Shown here in pieces: positions 29,186 through 40,726 of a DNA stretch of 64,000 bases (positions within the stretch are counted from its first letter, which is position 1; the number at the start of each line of letters is the position of its first letter). This DNA comes from Brachyhypopomus gauderio. Taxonomy: Eukaryota; Chordata; Actinopteri; Gymnotiformes; Hypopomidae. Location of the stretch: NCBI RefSeq assembly GCF_052324685.1, contig NC_135212.1, forward strand, positions 16,686,410 to 16,750,409. The letters run 5' to 3'. The notes beneath the pieces were generated by a model, which was given only the letters and a program-made list of their open reading frames with translations, made no database searches and was not told where the DNA came from. Position numbers and translations under genes: made by a program.

Positions 29186-32100
29186 ATGGCTGAAGTGGAG
29201 TGGAACAAAACAGAGGTCCAGAAACCTCTGAAGGTACAAAAGGAAACTGTACCAAATTAAACATTCGTATCTTTCTCCTTAAAAGACACAGAAAAAGAAT
29301 CTTTTCTAATTTATAACCTTAACATTAGTTTAGTGTAAGGCTAATATCTTGTGTTCATGTGTGTGTCCATGCAGCATTACAGGTGTCTGGTAGTCATCAC
29401 TTGTCTCACCACTGTACTGCTCATACTCCTTGTCCTCCAAACTCTTCTGGTTCCTGCCACTACTACAGCATCCAGACCTCTCGGGCTGCAGGTGCAACCT
29501 TCTATTATGGAAACCTGCCTTGACCCCTGCAGGTGAGCATGTGCATTAATGGTCTCCAGTCTGCATTCTCATTTGAGGTGCTGCAATCTGGGCTTGCAGG
29601 AGCAAGTATAGCCCTGTTGTTTGAAAGACAGGCTTCTTGGATACTTTGACCACTACTGCTGCATTCTCACAGCTGCAGTTTCAAAACACTACTCACTACT
29701 GCTTCTGCTTTTGTGGCTGCAGAGGAAAAAAAATATGATTTACTGTTCTAATGAAAAGTGTCTGTTGTGATTTATGTGCAGATTTGTTTTGGTTGAGAGC
29801 ATCCCAGTGGGTATGGAATTCAATTCCTCCACCACTCACCTGTCCATCTATGAGACCTGGCACAACCTCATCTTGGAGGCTCAGAGCAGCCTGGATATTG
29901 CCTCATTTTACTGGACACTGACAAATAAGGACACAAAAACACACGAGCACACAGCCAGTCAGGTATGGATATGTAGAAAACTATAGATTTCAGCAACCAA
30001 TGAGATGTCGCTCTTTGGATATATTGTGGATTGTTCTGTGCTGTAGGGTGAGAAGATACTGCAAGAGCTTGCACAGCTCTCGGGGAAGATATCGGTGCGG
30101 GTTGCTGTGAGTTCTCCTTCAGAAACACAGCCAAAAGATGACCTTAAGCTTCTTGCTGATTCTGGTAAACACCTGGAGCTAGTTCTGTTTTTGAATTTGA
30201 ATCACTTTTGATTTATGCTGCTGGTGGAGGTTTCTCATAACAGGCTAGAGCACACAGTCCACATTTTTGCTATATACTTGCTCCCAGCACAACTGTGCAG
30301 TGTTCTTGGTGCAGGTGAAGGAACATTTGGACTGTCTAAAAGTCTGAAAAGCCTAAATTGGGAACTAGTTACTACAGTTGTAGGCTACAAGCTTTTTGGT
30401 GAGATATGGTCAGAAGTTAACCTCAGGATAAACATATCTGGTTATATGTATACACTGTTTGCACAATTAATAGGCAAGTGAGTATTTTGACTGTATTATC
30501 ATTTTGAGGAATATTTGTAACTCCAAGTTGGAGAAACTTGAATGCTTAATGGATTTAAGATGGTGTGTCTGTGTAATGAAGGGGCGTGGCCTAAGGAGAT
30601 CAACACCATATTTCAAGGTGTGCACAATTATTAGGCAACAACGATTATTAGGCAGCTTTTTTCTTTAGGCAAAATGGGCCAAAGAAAGATTTAAGTGACT
30701 CTGAAAAGTACAAAATTACCAAAGGTCTCTCAGAGGGATGCAGCATCCTTGCAATTGCAAAGATATTGGGGTGTAATCACAGAACCATCAAACGTTTCGT
30801 TGCAAATAGTCAACAGGGTCACAAGAAACATGTTGAGGAAAAAAGACATAGATTAACTGCCAAGGATTTGAGAAGAATCAAACGTGAAGCTACCAGGAAC
30901 CCATTATCTTCCAGTTCTGTCATATTCCATAACTGCAATCTCCCTGGAGTACCACCACTGAACAAGACACGTAAGCTGAAGTGTCTAGACTGGTCCAAGA
31001 AATATCTGAAGACAGATTTACCAAAGGTTTTATGGACTGATGAGAGTGACACTTCACAGACCAGATGGATGGGCCTGTGGCTTGATCAGTAATGGGCACA
31101 GAACTCCACTTCAAGTCAGACGCCAACAAAGTGGAGGTGGGGTACTGGTATGGGCTGATATCATTAAAGATGAGCTGGTCAGTCCTGCACAAAAAGTTGA
31201 TCGTCAACTGATCAAGAAACTGACAGACCCCATGAAAGGAATTCTTATTGAGAAGAAGGGTGGCTATATTGGTCACTGATCTTTTTTTATGTCAGAAATG
31301 CTTATTGGAATGATTTGAGTTGATTTTTTATAATTCTCACTTGAACAGATGAAAAAGTAACATGTGAAAATGTGTTTTCCATTTGGCTGCATAATAATTC
31401 TGCACAATAATAGTTGCCCAATAATGGTGCACATACAGATATTCTCCAAAGAAAGCCCAAACTTCACTTTTACTTTCATGTTTGAGGTTTATTGACTTTT
31501 TGGATTAATCAAGAGCACTGTAGTTGGTGATTAATTAAAATAATCCTCAAAAATAAGACTCACCTAATAATGGTGCACACAGTGTAATTGTGTGCTTGTA
31601 ATGGCCTCTGTTATGAATTACCTGACAGAAAATGGCAGGTGCTGTCTGCATGTTTTAATTTATAAATGCATACATATGAGTTCATGCTATATGTTGTAAT
31701 TTAAATCGGTATGAATGTAACTGGAATGTAACCAGGTTGACACAATGCAGAAAAGGAAACAGGACCCACATACAGTCAATAACCTAACTTACAAGTATAA
31801 TCACGATGTCAGGTGTTTTCGATTACAAATTAAAGTTAACTATAAAATTCTCAGGGATGTACCTTTGTGCACATGGTGATGTTTCCTGTCTGTCACAGGT
31901 GCTGATGTGAGGATGGTGAACATGAGAGAGTTAACGTCTGGTGTACTGCACACCAAATTCTGGGTGGTTGACAAGAAGCACATTTACATTGGCAGTGCCA
32001 ACATGGACTGGAGATCTTTAACCCAGGTAACTGTTGTCCATCCCGGTCCAGCACTGCCCACCCTTTGCTGTCAATGTATCTATAGTTCACAGGGCTTTTG

Positions 32101-32307
32101 GTACCTTTTAGGAAGCTTTATAGGGCAGTCATGGCCTGGTGGTAGGGAACTGGTCTTGTGACCGGAGGGTCGTGGGTTCGATTCCCAGAACTGAGGCCAT
32201 GACTGAGGTGCCCTTGAGCAAGGCACCTAACCCCAACTGCTCCCCGGGCGCCGGGCTAGGGCTGGCCACCGCTCTGGGCACGTGTGATCCACAGCCCTCT
32301 AGTAATC

Positions 32308-32342
<35 letters not shown>

Positions 32343-34574
32343 CTAACTGCACAGATGGGTTAAAAGCGGAGGACAAATTTCGATTGCGGTGTAAAAATCA
32401 CAATTGACAAAATACGGCACATTTACATTTATAGTTCCCATTTCTAAGCAAAATTATCAGTGTCCGTCATTTTAGTGGTAAATGTAAAAACACAAATTTG
32501 AAATTTTCATGCTCTACCAAATCTGGTTCAAATTCTTAGCTATTTGCAAATACTTAAAAACTTGAACAAGCTGTATGTTCTGTTGGACAGATCCCAGATT
32601 CACATGTTGTGTTGTCTGCTAACTACTCAGGTGAAAGAGCTTGGGGCGGTTGTGTATAATTGCAGCTGCTTGGCCAGTGACATAGGGAAGATCTTTGAAG
32701 CCTATTGGTTCCTAGCTGAGAGTAAGGCGATCCCCTCCCCCTGGCCTAGCCAATACTCTACCCTGTACAACAAGGACACACCCATGCAACTGTTACTCAA
32801 TGGAACGGACTCCAGGGTCTACGTCTCAGTAAGTAAGGACTCTTTCATAAAGAATAGTGAGCAGTGTTACAGTGGGTAACTGGAGTAACAACAGAACCAC
32901 TTCTACTTTAAAAGTAGTTTAGAGTAACTATTAGCATGATTTGGCAGATATGTTCAATTGTGCATGGACCATTTTTAAATGTATGTATTTATTTGTTGTA
33001 TTTTCTCCTCCACTAGGTTGGGTATTTTCAGAACTGTAAAATATCCATAGTGGTAGAATATATAGTATATATTATAATAGTATAACAGCAATAATACTGT
33101 AGTGCATGATTTTAAGGCAGCACTTCATTTATTGAATTGTCCCACCAAGCCTGTTGGCCATGAAACACTTTACATCAGAGAATAATTCTATGAATAGTTT
33201 AGAATGTTACGGGGGTTTCCAATGTTAATTGGTTAGAAGTTTCATGGTTCTTCTTCCAGAGTTCTCCTCCATCTCTGTGTGCTGAAGGGAGAACTTCAGA
33301 CCTGCAGGCTATCCTGAGTGTCATCAGAGATGCCCAACAGTTTGTATACATTGCTGTGATGAACTACCTGCCCACTATGGAGTATTCATCTTCAAAAAGG
33401 TTTGCACTGAGCAGTACTGAATGTTTACTAAACATGCAAAAGTAAAGATAAATTGAGAAAGAGATATGGTTTTGGATTAATGGATCATAAAACAAAAAAA
33501 ACCTCAGGTGTTGATGTTTGGCTGTGCTGCAGATACTGGGCCTCCATTGACACAGAGATAAGGCGTGTGGCGTATGAGCAGAAGGTTCGCGTGCGTCTGC
33601 TCATCAGCTGCTGGAGCAGCAGCTCGCCGCTCATGTTTCCATTCCTGCGCTCGCTGGCCGCTGTGCAGGCCCCCAGGAACAAGCTGGACATACAGGTGGT
33701 GAGTGGCCACGCTGCAGAACTTTGAGGGTGTAAAACGTTCGCCGTGTGGGGCTAGTGAAGAGCGTGTAGCTTCAGCATGAGCTGCAGTGATGCTGTCTGG
33801 CCAGGAAGAATGGAGGTTGTGGAAGAGAGTATAAACCGGAATACAAGCAATTCAAGTGTTTCGTAAAACAGCCCCTCTGCTCCAACTACATGAAGAAATG
33901 ATGCTTCAGACTGCTGGTATAAGCTGGTAAATGAGCAGGAAAATGCAGTGATTGCTGCTCAAGGCTGTCCAGGATCTCAATTCTGTGAAGATTCTCACAG
34001 TTTTCATTTATTTGTTTTCATGCTGTGGAGTGATGCAGTCAAGCCGATAATAACTGCTTTTTTTTGTACAGAAAATCTTCATTGTGCCTGCCAGCCCCAG
34101 TCAAAAGAAAATCCCTTATGCCCGGGTGAACCATAACAAGTACATGGTGACAGACAAAGTTGCTTACATAGGTATGATATTTTCTCAGTGGAGCATTCAT
34201 CTTTTTTTAAGCCATAGCTAGGACTACATTCCTCAATCCTCAGCAGCCTTGCCTTTCTTATTTCTCTTCAAATTTCTCATTTGACATTCTATCAAATGAC
34301 CACTAGAGGATGCTATAAACCTTAGTAGAGTTGAATTTCATTTTCATATTCTGCAGGAACATCTAACTGGTCTGGGGATTACTTTGTGAATACGGCTGGC
34401 TCTGCATTGGTGGTGAATCAGACGTCTGCGCAGTCCATGGGCGCCACAGTGCAGGAACAGCTCCAGGCTGTGTTTGAGAGAGACTGGGATTCTTCATATA
34501 GCACTCAACTTGGTCACAATACCAACATCAACGATTTATGTGACCTACAGCCTACGCAGTCCTCGGGCCTGTGA
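29186..34574 (+). CDS. pld3: 5'-3' exonuclease / phospholipase D family member 3
   Basis: Ten coding exons join in frame to 484 residues: 29186-29233, 29375-29532, 29782-29962, 30047-30164, 31899-32026, 32631-32828, 33260-33399, 33533-33698, 34072-34171 and 34357-34574; all introns are GT-AG. Human PLD3 has 490 residues. A short acidic N-tail precedes one membrane span (about residues 21-42), giving a type II membrane protein whose lumenal part follows a CLDPC motif. HKD motif 1 is HTKFWVVD (H186, K188, D193) and motif 2 is HNKYMVTD (H400, K402, D407), each followed by a GSANMDW or GTSNWSG type element. Five N-glycosylation sequons are visible (NSS, NCS, NGT, NQT, NWS). PLD3 is a lysosomal single-strand nucleic acid exonuclease and has reported lipid-transfer activity (family knowledge). 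[13 protein letters not shown] favours PLD3, while the C-terminal ATVQEQL stretch resembles PLD4; adjacency to hipk4 and prx decides for PLD3. The gene converges on hipk4. Confidence 0.95.
30451..31586 (+). mobile_element. Internally deleted Tc1/mariner-like element in pld3 intron 4
   Basis: Terminal inverted repeats of about 50 bases are visible: TACACTGTTTGCACAATTAA at the left and the reverse of TACACTGTGTGCACCATTAT at the right, ending at 31586. The inside encodes transposase pieces on the plus strand: an HTH region with [17 protein letters not shown], then [20 protein letters not shown], later KVLWTDES, and a C-terminal [21 protein letters not shown] jump from NLPGVP to PLNKT, and loss of the segment before [10 protein letters not shown], show internal deletions. 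Non-autonomous now. Confidence 0.88.
32123..32433 (+). mobile_element. tRNA-derived SINE in pld3 intron 5
   Basis: The best-preserved copy of the family in the window. It has an A-box-like TGGCCTGGTGGTAGGG (near 32132-32147) and a perfect B box GGTTCGATTCC (32175-32185), the pol III internal promoter elements. A central domain holds GAGCAAGGCACCTAACCCC and CTCCCCGGGCGCCGGG. There is an internal (GT)n of about 14 units (32312-32341) and a tail with AATTGACAAAATACGGCAC. It lies in the same direction as pld3. Confidence 0.9.
32829..33259 (+). other. pld3 intron 6
   Basis: Intron of 431 bases between exons 6 and 7; AT-rich, nothing further recognised. Confidence 0.85.
33699..34071 (+). other. 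pld3 intron 8
   Basis: Intron of 373 bases between exons 8 and 9, with a polypyrimidine tract and acceptor tgtacag ending at 34071. Nothing else recognised. Confidence 0.85.
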
Positions 34575-35187
34575 CCCGACCAGTACAAAAAGTAGGGGGG
34601 TGCTGGTGTTTACTGTGGACCTGTTACCCTGGTGTTTTAGGCCTCTTTCTGTGTTTATGCACAAGAAGTCCTGTGGGCCTTACGAGCAGTGGCCTGTGTC
34701 TCATTGGTCTACGTACGGGATGCAGCTGGAGAATGCTTTAAACCTTGGTGTTGCCTGCTGTGCACAGCTGACCATGTTTGCATGACTTTTGTAAAGTCAA
34801 AACACGGCAGCAGTCAAAATTCTGTGGAAAAAAAGTCACATAGGAAGAGCTTGGAAGTGCTTCTTTTTGTCATTTGATAAGTAATTTTCTCAGTTATTTT
34901 TTAAGGTAGCAAGTAGCATTATGCACTAGCATTTTTTTAATGGTGCAGTATCTCCAAACATGTTTCTCCTCAGACTGTGAGCCACAGGGGGTAGGAATCA
35001 GAGAGATGTGTGGCTTTTTAAGCATTAGTGTTTTATTAGAGACTACTTAGGCCCAGACATTCCAAGTAGTTTGGAACCAGGCTAGTAATGCACACAAGGA
35101 ATCCTACTGTCATAGTGATACTAACCTGTGCGCAGTTTTTTTTTTTGTTTTTTTTATTATTATTTTTGGTTTTCCTGTGACTAAATA
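34575..35187 (+). other. pld3 3' flank / probable 3'UTR
   Basis: No gene seen. It should hold the pld3 3'UTR. No clear AATAAA was found before the Tc1-like element begins at about 35188, so the transcript end is unplaced and could run into the transposon. Confidence 0.4.
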
Positions 35188-37014
35188 TATACTGCTCAAA
35201 AAAAATTAAGGCAACACTAAAATAACATCCTAGATCTCAATGAATAAAATATTCCAGTTGAAAATCTTTATTTATTACATAGTGGAAGGCATTGAGAACA
35301 AAATAACATAATGGATTTGGAATCATACTCAAAATCAAAGTGGAAAATCAAATGACAGGCTGATTCAACTTCAGTGGAAATTCCTCAAGACAAGTTAAAA
35401 TGAGGCTCAGTAGTGTGTGTGGCCTCCGCGTGCCTGTATGACCTCCCGACAACACCTGGGCATGCTCCTGATGAGGTGGCAGATGTTCTCCTGAATAATC
35501 TCCTCCTAGACCTGGATTAAAGCGTCAGTCAACTCCTGGACAGGCTATGGTGCAACGTGGTGTTGGTGGATGGTGTCCCAGATGTACTCGATTGGATTCA
35601 GGTCTGGGGAAAGGGCAGGCCAGTCCATAGCATCAATGCCTTCATCATGCAGGAACTGCATGCCACAACCTAGCGTTGTCATATAACAGAAGGAACCCAG
35701 GCCCACTGCGCCAGCATATTGTCTCACAATGGGTGTGAGTACCAGGACCTAATGGCAGTCAGGCTACCTCTGGCTAGCACATGGCAGTCTGTGTGGCCCT
35801 CCAAATAAATGCCTTCCCACACCATTCAATTCAATTTATTTATAAATCACATTTAAAACTGCAGCGGACCAAAGTGCTGTACAGCAGAATAAATTAAAAC
35901 AGCAAAATAAAATACATATTAAATGTGAATAAATAGTAAGAAGAATAGAAAAATAAAAGATCACCACGTTAGCCAACTTCATAGGCTATAGGTTTTAAGA
36001 TGGGTTTTGAATTCCTCTATGACTGTTAATGACCTGATATCCAAGGGTAATGAATTCCACAGTCTGGGATCAGCAACAGAACATGCACGGCCTCCCTTGT
36101 GGTTCAACCAAGACTGTGGGATAGCTAGCAATGATTTATTTGAAGACCGAAGTGTCCTTTGTGCTTTGTAAGGGCGTAACATGTCACTGATGTATCGCAG
36201 TGCCATACCATGGAGAGCCTTAAAAACAAAAAGTAAAACTTTAAATTGGACCCTGGCCCACTGCCAAACCGGTCATGCTGGAGGATGTTGCAGGCAGCAG
36301 AACATTCTTCGTGGTGTCTCCAGACTCTGTCATGTGCTCAGTGTGAACCTGCTCTCATCCGTGAAGAGCACAGGGCGCCAATGGCAAATCTGCAAATCTT
36401 GGTGTTCTCTGGCAAATGCCAATCACCCTGCACGGAGTTGGACTATAAGCACAAACCCCACTTGTGGACGTCGGGTCCTCATACCACCCTCATGGAGTCT
36501 GTTTCTGAAACATGGATATTAGTGGCCTGGTCATTTTGCAGGGCTCTGACACTGCTCCTCCTGTTCGTCTTTGTACAAAGGAGGAGTTAGTGGTCCTGCT
36601 GTTGGGTTGTTGCCCTCCTACGACCCCCTCCATGTCTCCTAGTGTACTGGCCCGTCTCCTGGTATCTGCTCCATGCTCTGGACACTGTGATGACCGACAC
36701 AGCAAACCTTCTAGTCACAGCTCGCATTGATGTGCCATCCTGGATGAGCTGCACTACCTGAGCAACTTCTGTGGGTTGTAGACACCACATCATGCTACCT
36801 CTATGGTGAAAGAACTGACAAAACGCCAAAGTGACCAAAACATCAGCCAGAAAGGATGAGAACAGAGAAAAGGTCTGTGGTCACCACCTGCAGAAGCACT
36901 CCTTTATAGGGGGGATCTTGCTAATTGCCTCTCATTTCTACCTGTTGTCTGTTCCATTTGCACAACAGACTTGGACATTGTGTTAAGTGTTTCCTTTATT
37001 TTTTGAGCAGTGTA
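35188..37014 (-). mobile_element. Tc1-like DNA transposon, interrupted by a LINE fragment
   Basis: The ends are inverted repeats: left ACTGCTCAAAAAAAATTAAG, right end reading on the minus strand TACACTGCTCAAAAAATAAA. The transposase runs on the minus strand. Its N-terminal helix-turn-helix region is at 36838-36587 (PTEVAQVVQLIQDGTSMRA, then TVSRAWSRYQETGQYTRRHG), and its C-terminal part is at 35727-35545 with LSPDLNPIEYIWDTI, the region of the last catalytic acid in Tc1. A frameshift follows the N-terminal region, the HDNARPH-type motif is lost, and a LINE fragment sits inside it at about 35822-36250. Inactive. Confidence 0.9.
35822..36250 (-). mobile_element. LINE 3' fragment nested in the Tc1-like element
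   Basis: Minus-strand 36206-35979 encodes a LINE ORF2 C-terminus (ALRYISDMLRPYKAQRTLRS, then DPRLWNSLPLDIRS and FKTHLKTYSL). A short AT-rich 3' tail (about 35826-35975) follows. The Tc1 sequence stops at CACACCATTCAA and resumes at CCCACTGCCAAACCGGTCAT, so the LINE inserted after the transposon. Confidence 0.88.
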
Positions 37015-38037
37015 TTTTACTTTTTGTCCCATAGTGTGATTAAGATAAGTTCCTTTTATAAGTAGAAATTGCAGCAGGATAACACCTGCCTTCCTCTTCA
37101 CATACAGTATAAACACTTGCCTTCACATACAGTTTACAGACTCCTCATCTTTTAGTCTGGTGCTGCAAATGACTGGAACACACTCCAAAAACACTAAAGC
37201 CAGATTCACTTCCATTTCCTAATTTAATAATTATAAGGCTAGTGTAAGTACATGTTCCTGTTTCTCTGTTGTTTTGAACAGAACATGAATCTGCTTCTGT
37301 ATTTGTCTCCCCCCTTTTATCTTTTCTCTCAAGGTTTAGGCCTACTGCTATCCAGGCCGAATAAAATCTGAATAAAATAACAAGTTGTGATTCATAACAA
37401 CTTCATGCATTGTTACCCACTTGACTAACTGTAAGGGCTGGAACTGCAGTGCCACTAGTACCAGAGCTCTCCTGGTGAAACCCATGACTTGTAAAAAATT
37501 TTCATTAAGTGCTTTATGATGCTTGGCACGTTTGGTGATGAGTACATATTTAGTACATATTTAGTATCTCCACCTCAGCCCGTATGTACTTCATTCATTT
37601 AAACTGCATTTTACTTTATTCACTGTGCCAAAATGTAACAATGTTTCATTTTAATTTCTCAATATGCTGTTTTGCTGATGTCTTTATCTTTCAACAAACC
37701 TGAGTTAATATAATTCAACAATGAATTATCTGTAAAAGATTTTCAGTAGACAGAATGAACAACCAGCTTCAATATTTTATATTAACACAAATTAAATTTA
37801 TATTAACACAGTTCTGTCTTTTCCATGTTGGCCAGAATCATTGGTGGAGGTAGGTGTGAGAGCTGTAGCTGCTAGATAATGGAGAGCTGGGGTGAAGGCA
37901 CAGCATGCCTGACTCTGGGGTCCCGATTGCTGGGCAGTGCAGATGGCGGGTGTCAGCAAACAGATCGCCTGCTCAAAAGAGAGCAAACTAAGTTTGAACA
38001 GCTTGAACTGGAAGAGTTTCATAAATGCGTTCATATA
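37015..38037. other. Intergenic between the pld3 and hipk4 3' ends
   Basis: No gene recognised; AT-rich. The frames at 37798-38070 lack recognisable content. Confidence 0.5.
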
Positions 38038-38043
38038 TTTATT
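38038..38043 (-). terminator. Candidate hipk4 polyadenylation signal
   Basis: AATAAA on the minus strand, about 265 bases after the hipk4 stop codon. It is the first canonical signal downstream of the gene. Confidence 0.45.
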
Positions 38044-38305
38044 GTTCTTTGGCATATAGAAAAAAGATAACTTGCCTGAAAAGTATAAAGTATTGTAAAG
38101 TTACTGTGAGTATATTCTGAAAAAATTTGGGACAGAAGATGGCACAAATGGATGGAGCATGGAGAGTAAGAGATTTTATGGTGTGCAGTGTAACGCTAAT
38201 GTGTTGCTCCTTGTGTATATTGCAAATCAAACCACATACCTGAAATTATACAATATTATCATTGTGTCATTGTGTATTACTTCTATATTAGCCTGTTGTA
38301 TTATT

Positions 38306-40541
38306 TCATGAAACGGGTGACATCGGCCTCACCTTCAGGTTGGTGTAGCTGCAATTTGGGGGTCTGTGCTCGCCCTGACCGTGAAGGTCTTGATCATTTG
38401 GCAGCCCCTTGACTGTGAAGAGTTGTGGAGGGTTATACAGCTCCTCAGCATAGCCCTCCATAGGTGAAAACAACACTTGAGGATTCATCATCTCCTGAGA
38501 GATCCCGAAGGATCCTGTAGATGACACATTGCTACTCTCAGCATCCATATAGATGGAAGAGATGGGACATGTCCCACTGGTGGGGTCAGAACGAGATGGG
38601 CGAGCATTGGGCTGTCTGATGGCATGTGGGTTGCCTAGCGTGGTGAGGGAAGTGAACATGGAGGCAGCATGGCTAGCTTCTTCTGTGTGGCCCAATGTCA
38701 ATGAGAGGTTAACCAAGTCGTGATTAGCAGTTTCAGTGGGGTTTGACCAGGTTTGCAGCTCAGAGGTAACACCAGAATGATTGTGTATGGATCCAGCGTT
38801 GAGATCACCAGGCCAGCTGTCTGGAGTGTTTCCCCACACGCCCTCCTCAGTGATGCAAAAGCCATCCATCTTCCATGTTGTGTTCTCCACTTGGTTCAGA
38901 GATGGACTCTGTTGATGGTCCTCTGCTAGATGGACAGTTTGTCCCTCATAGTGTTCTCTCTGATGCTCCAGATCACTTACCTCTGAGATGAGGTCATGGG
39001 CTTCATTACCATAAGACTGGATTGATTTACAGCTAAGCTGGTAGGGAACTTTCAACTTGCGATAGTAATCTCCCTCTGGGCAATGTTGGCCGGCTTCATT
39101 TTCACTGCTCAAGTCATTACCATCTGAGACAAGCGAAAAATCATCCATGTGTTTGTAGATATCTTGATTTTGGTAGGGCTGAAATATCTCTTCATACCCT
39201 GCTTTTTGGCTGCAGTTCTCATCACTGTGACTTGCAGATGACGTTCTGGGGATCAGGGCTGTCTGCAGCTCTTGGAGTGACAGGTCATAGTAGCTGCGCA
39301 TGTTTGGGCCATTGAGGTGTGAAAGCGTGATGAACGGATGTCTGAGGGCTGCACTAGGGTTGATCCTCTGATGAGAATCGATGGTCAAGGCTCGTTTGAT
39401 GAGCTCCACCATGCAGTGGCGATCAGCTCCTTCCGCAACCGCATTCTCCTTTTGAAACACCTCATGCTCTGCGGTGTGTATGCTGCACAGCTGGTCGAGA
39501 GTGCCGAGGACATGTTTCCCATGCTTAGCAGTTTGATAGTGTTCCCCTTCCGCTTGGCTTCCCTCTGAGCTGGCACACTGCCTCAGTATCCAGGTAGGGC
39601 CACCCTTCCCAGTGTTACTGAGCTTGAAGTATAGACTACTCTTACTAGCCATGTTGAGAAGGTGAGAATTGGGAAGGCCTTGGGTTTCACAGATGTAGCG
39701 TACCTGGTCAAACTCTGAGTCTCCAGGGTAAAGAGGCCATCCCAGGACTAGCTCTGCCATGACACAGCCAAGTGACCACATATCCACCTTTTCACAGAAA
39801 GGAAGTCCCAGAAGAATCTCTGGGGATCTGTAAAACCTGGTAAAAGGATGAAAGATTAATGTGACCACTAAAATGGACATGGAGTGATCATATCAATATA
39901 CAATTAAAGTATATTAGAACATTATGAATCTATGTATGTATTAAAATAGCCTATACAGAATATATTTTATAAAATCTTAAAATGCTTTAAAACATTTTTT
40001 CCGACCTGGATTGGATGTAGGGCTCTTTTACAAAACGCACTTCATTGAAAATACTGGCGGATCCAAAATCTATAAGTTTGATGCGGAAGGGATAATGACG
40101 CTGATCCACAATCATGATGTTTTCGGGTTTGACATCTGCGTGGATGATGGCCAGTTCTTTCAGCTTGGCCAGTGCTCTCAGAACCTGACAGGTGATGGTT
40201 CGAATATTGCGAACAGGTAAAGGCCTGAAGCCATTTTCCTTTTGAAATTCATACAAATTTTTTTCTAGCATTTCAAATACCAAGTAATGGTGACTGTGGT
40301 CTCGAAAGGCTTCGATAAAATTAACTATGTGACTTTTTTCCAAATTTGACCTGGAAAGAACCGCTATCAGTTTCAATTCATTTTTTATGACGCGACTTCT
40401 GTTAGCATCGTTTTTCATCATTTTTACCGCCACTATCTCCCCATCACTCCCTCTCCAGCATTTCAACACTTTTCCGAAAGTCCCTTTCCCAATCAAGTCA
40501 AAGGTATGATAAACTTCAGTTTCTGAACAGATGTCAGACAT
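38306..40541 (-). CDS. hipk4: Homeodomain-interacting protein kinase 4
   Basis: Two minus-strand exons, 40541-40006 and 39836-38306, are joined across a 169-base GT-AG intron that splits an Arg codon in QSRFYRSPEILLG. They give 688 residues (human HIPK4: 616). The start MSDICSETEVY matches the HIPK4 N-terminus. Kinase elements: glycine loop GKGTFGKV (18-25), catalytic Lys K40 in AVKMMK, Glu55 in KNELKL, the HIPK-type catalytic loop HADVKPEN with D136, DFG at 158-160, activation-loop YIQSRFYRSPE (A to S change in the usual APE), and a C-lobe end RINPSAALRHPF. The C-terminal tail is Ser/Asn-rich with no domain I recognise and no sign of the homeobox-interacting region, as in HIPK4. HIPKs are dual-specificity-like Ser/Thr kinases; HIPK4 matters in spermiogenesis in mammals (family knowledge). 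CTGAAG followed by gtgagg near the end could be a splice donor, so an alternative last exon is possible. Convergent with pld3 and divergent from prx. Confidence 0.93.
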
Positions 40542-40644
40542 GTCGTACTGTCCTCTTGTCTTGTTGCCTTTCACTTCAATAATAAACATCGTGGTTAATA
40601 ATTCGAAGTTGATAGAACATCGACGTAATAATAACAAAATATTC

Positions 40645-40659
40645 CACACACACACACAC

Positions 40660-40711
<52 letters not shown>

Positions 40712-40726
40712 ACACACACACACACA
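40645..40726. repeat. (CA)n microsatellite just upstream of hipk4
   Basis: About 80 bases of CA repeat beginning about 104 bases before the hipk4 start. Read on the minus strand it is (TG)n and stays in frame with hipk4, adding a spurious Cys-Val-repeat N-terminus if the most distal ATG is taken. Confidence 0.95.

Noticed and set aside
32123..32195. tRNA gene at the pld3 intron 5 SINE head
   Set aside because: A and B boxes are present, but the sequence does not fold as a full tRNA by eye and continues into a SINE body shared with other copies.
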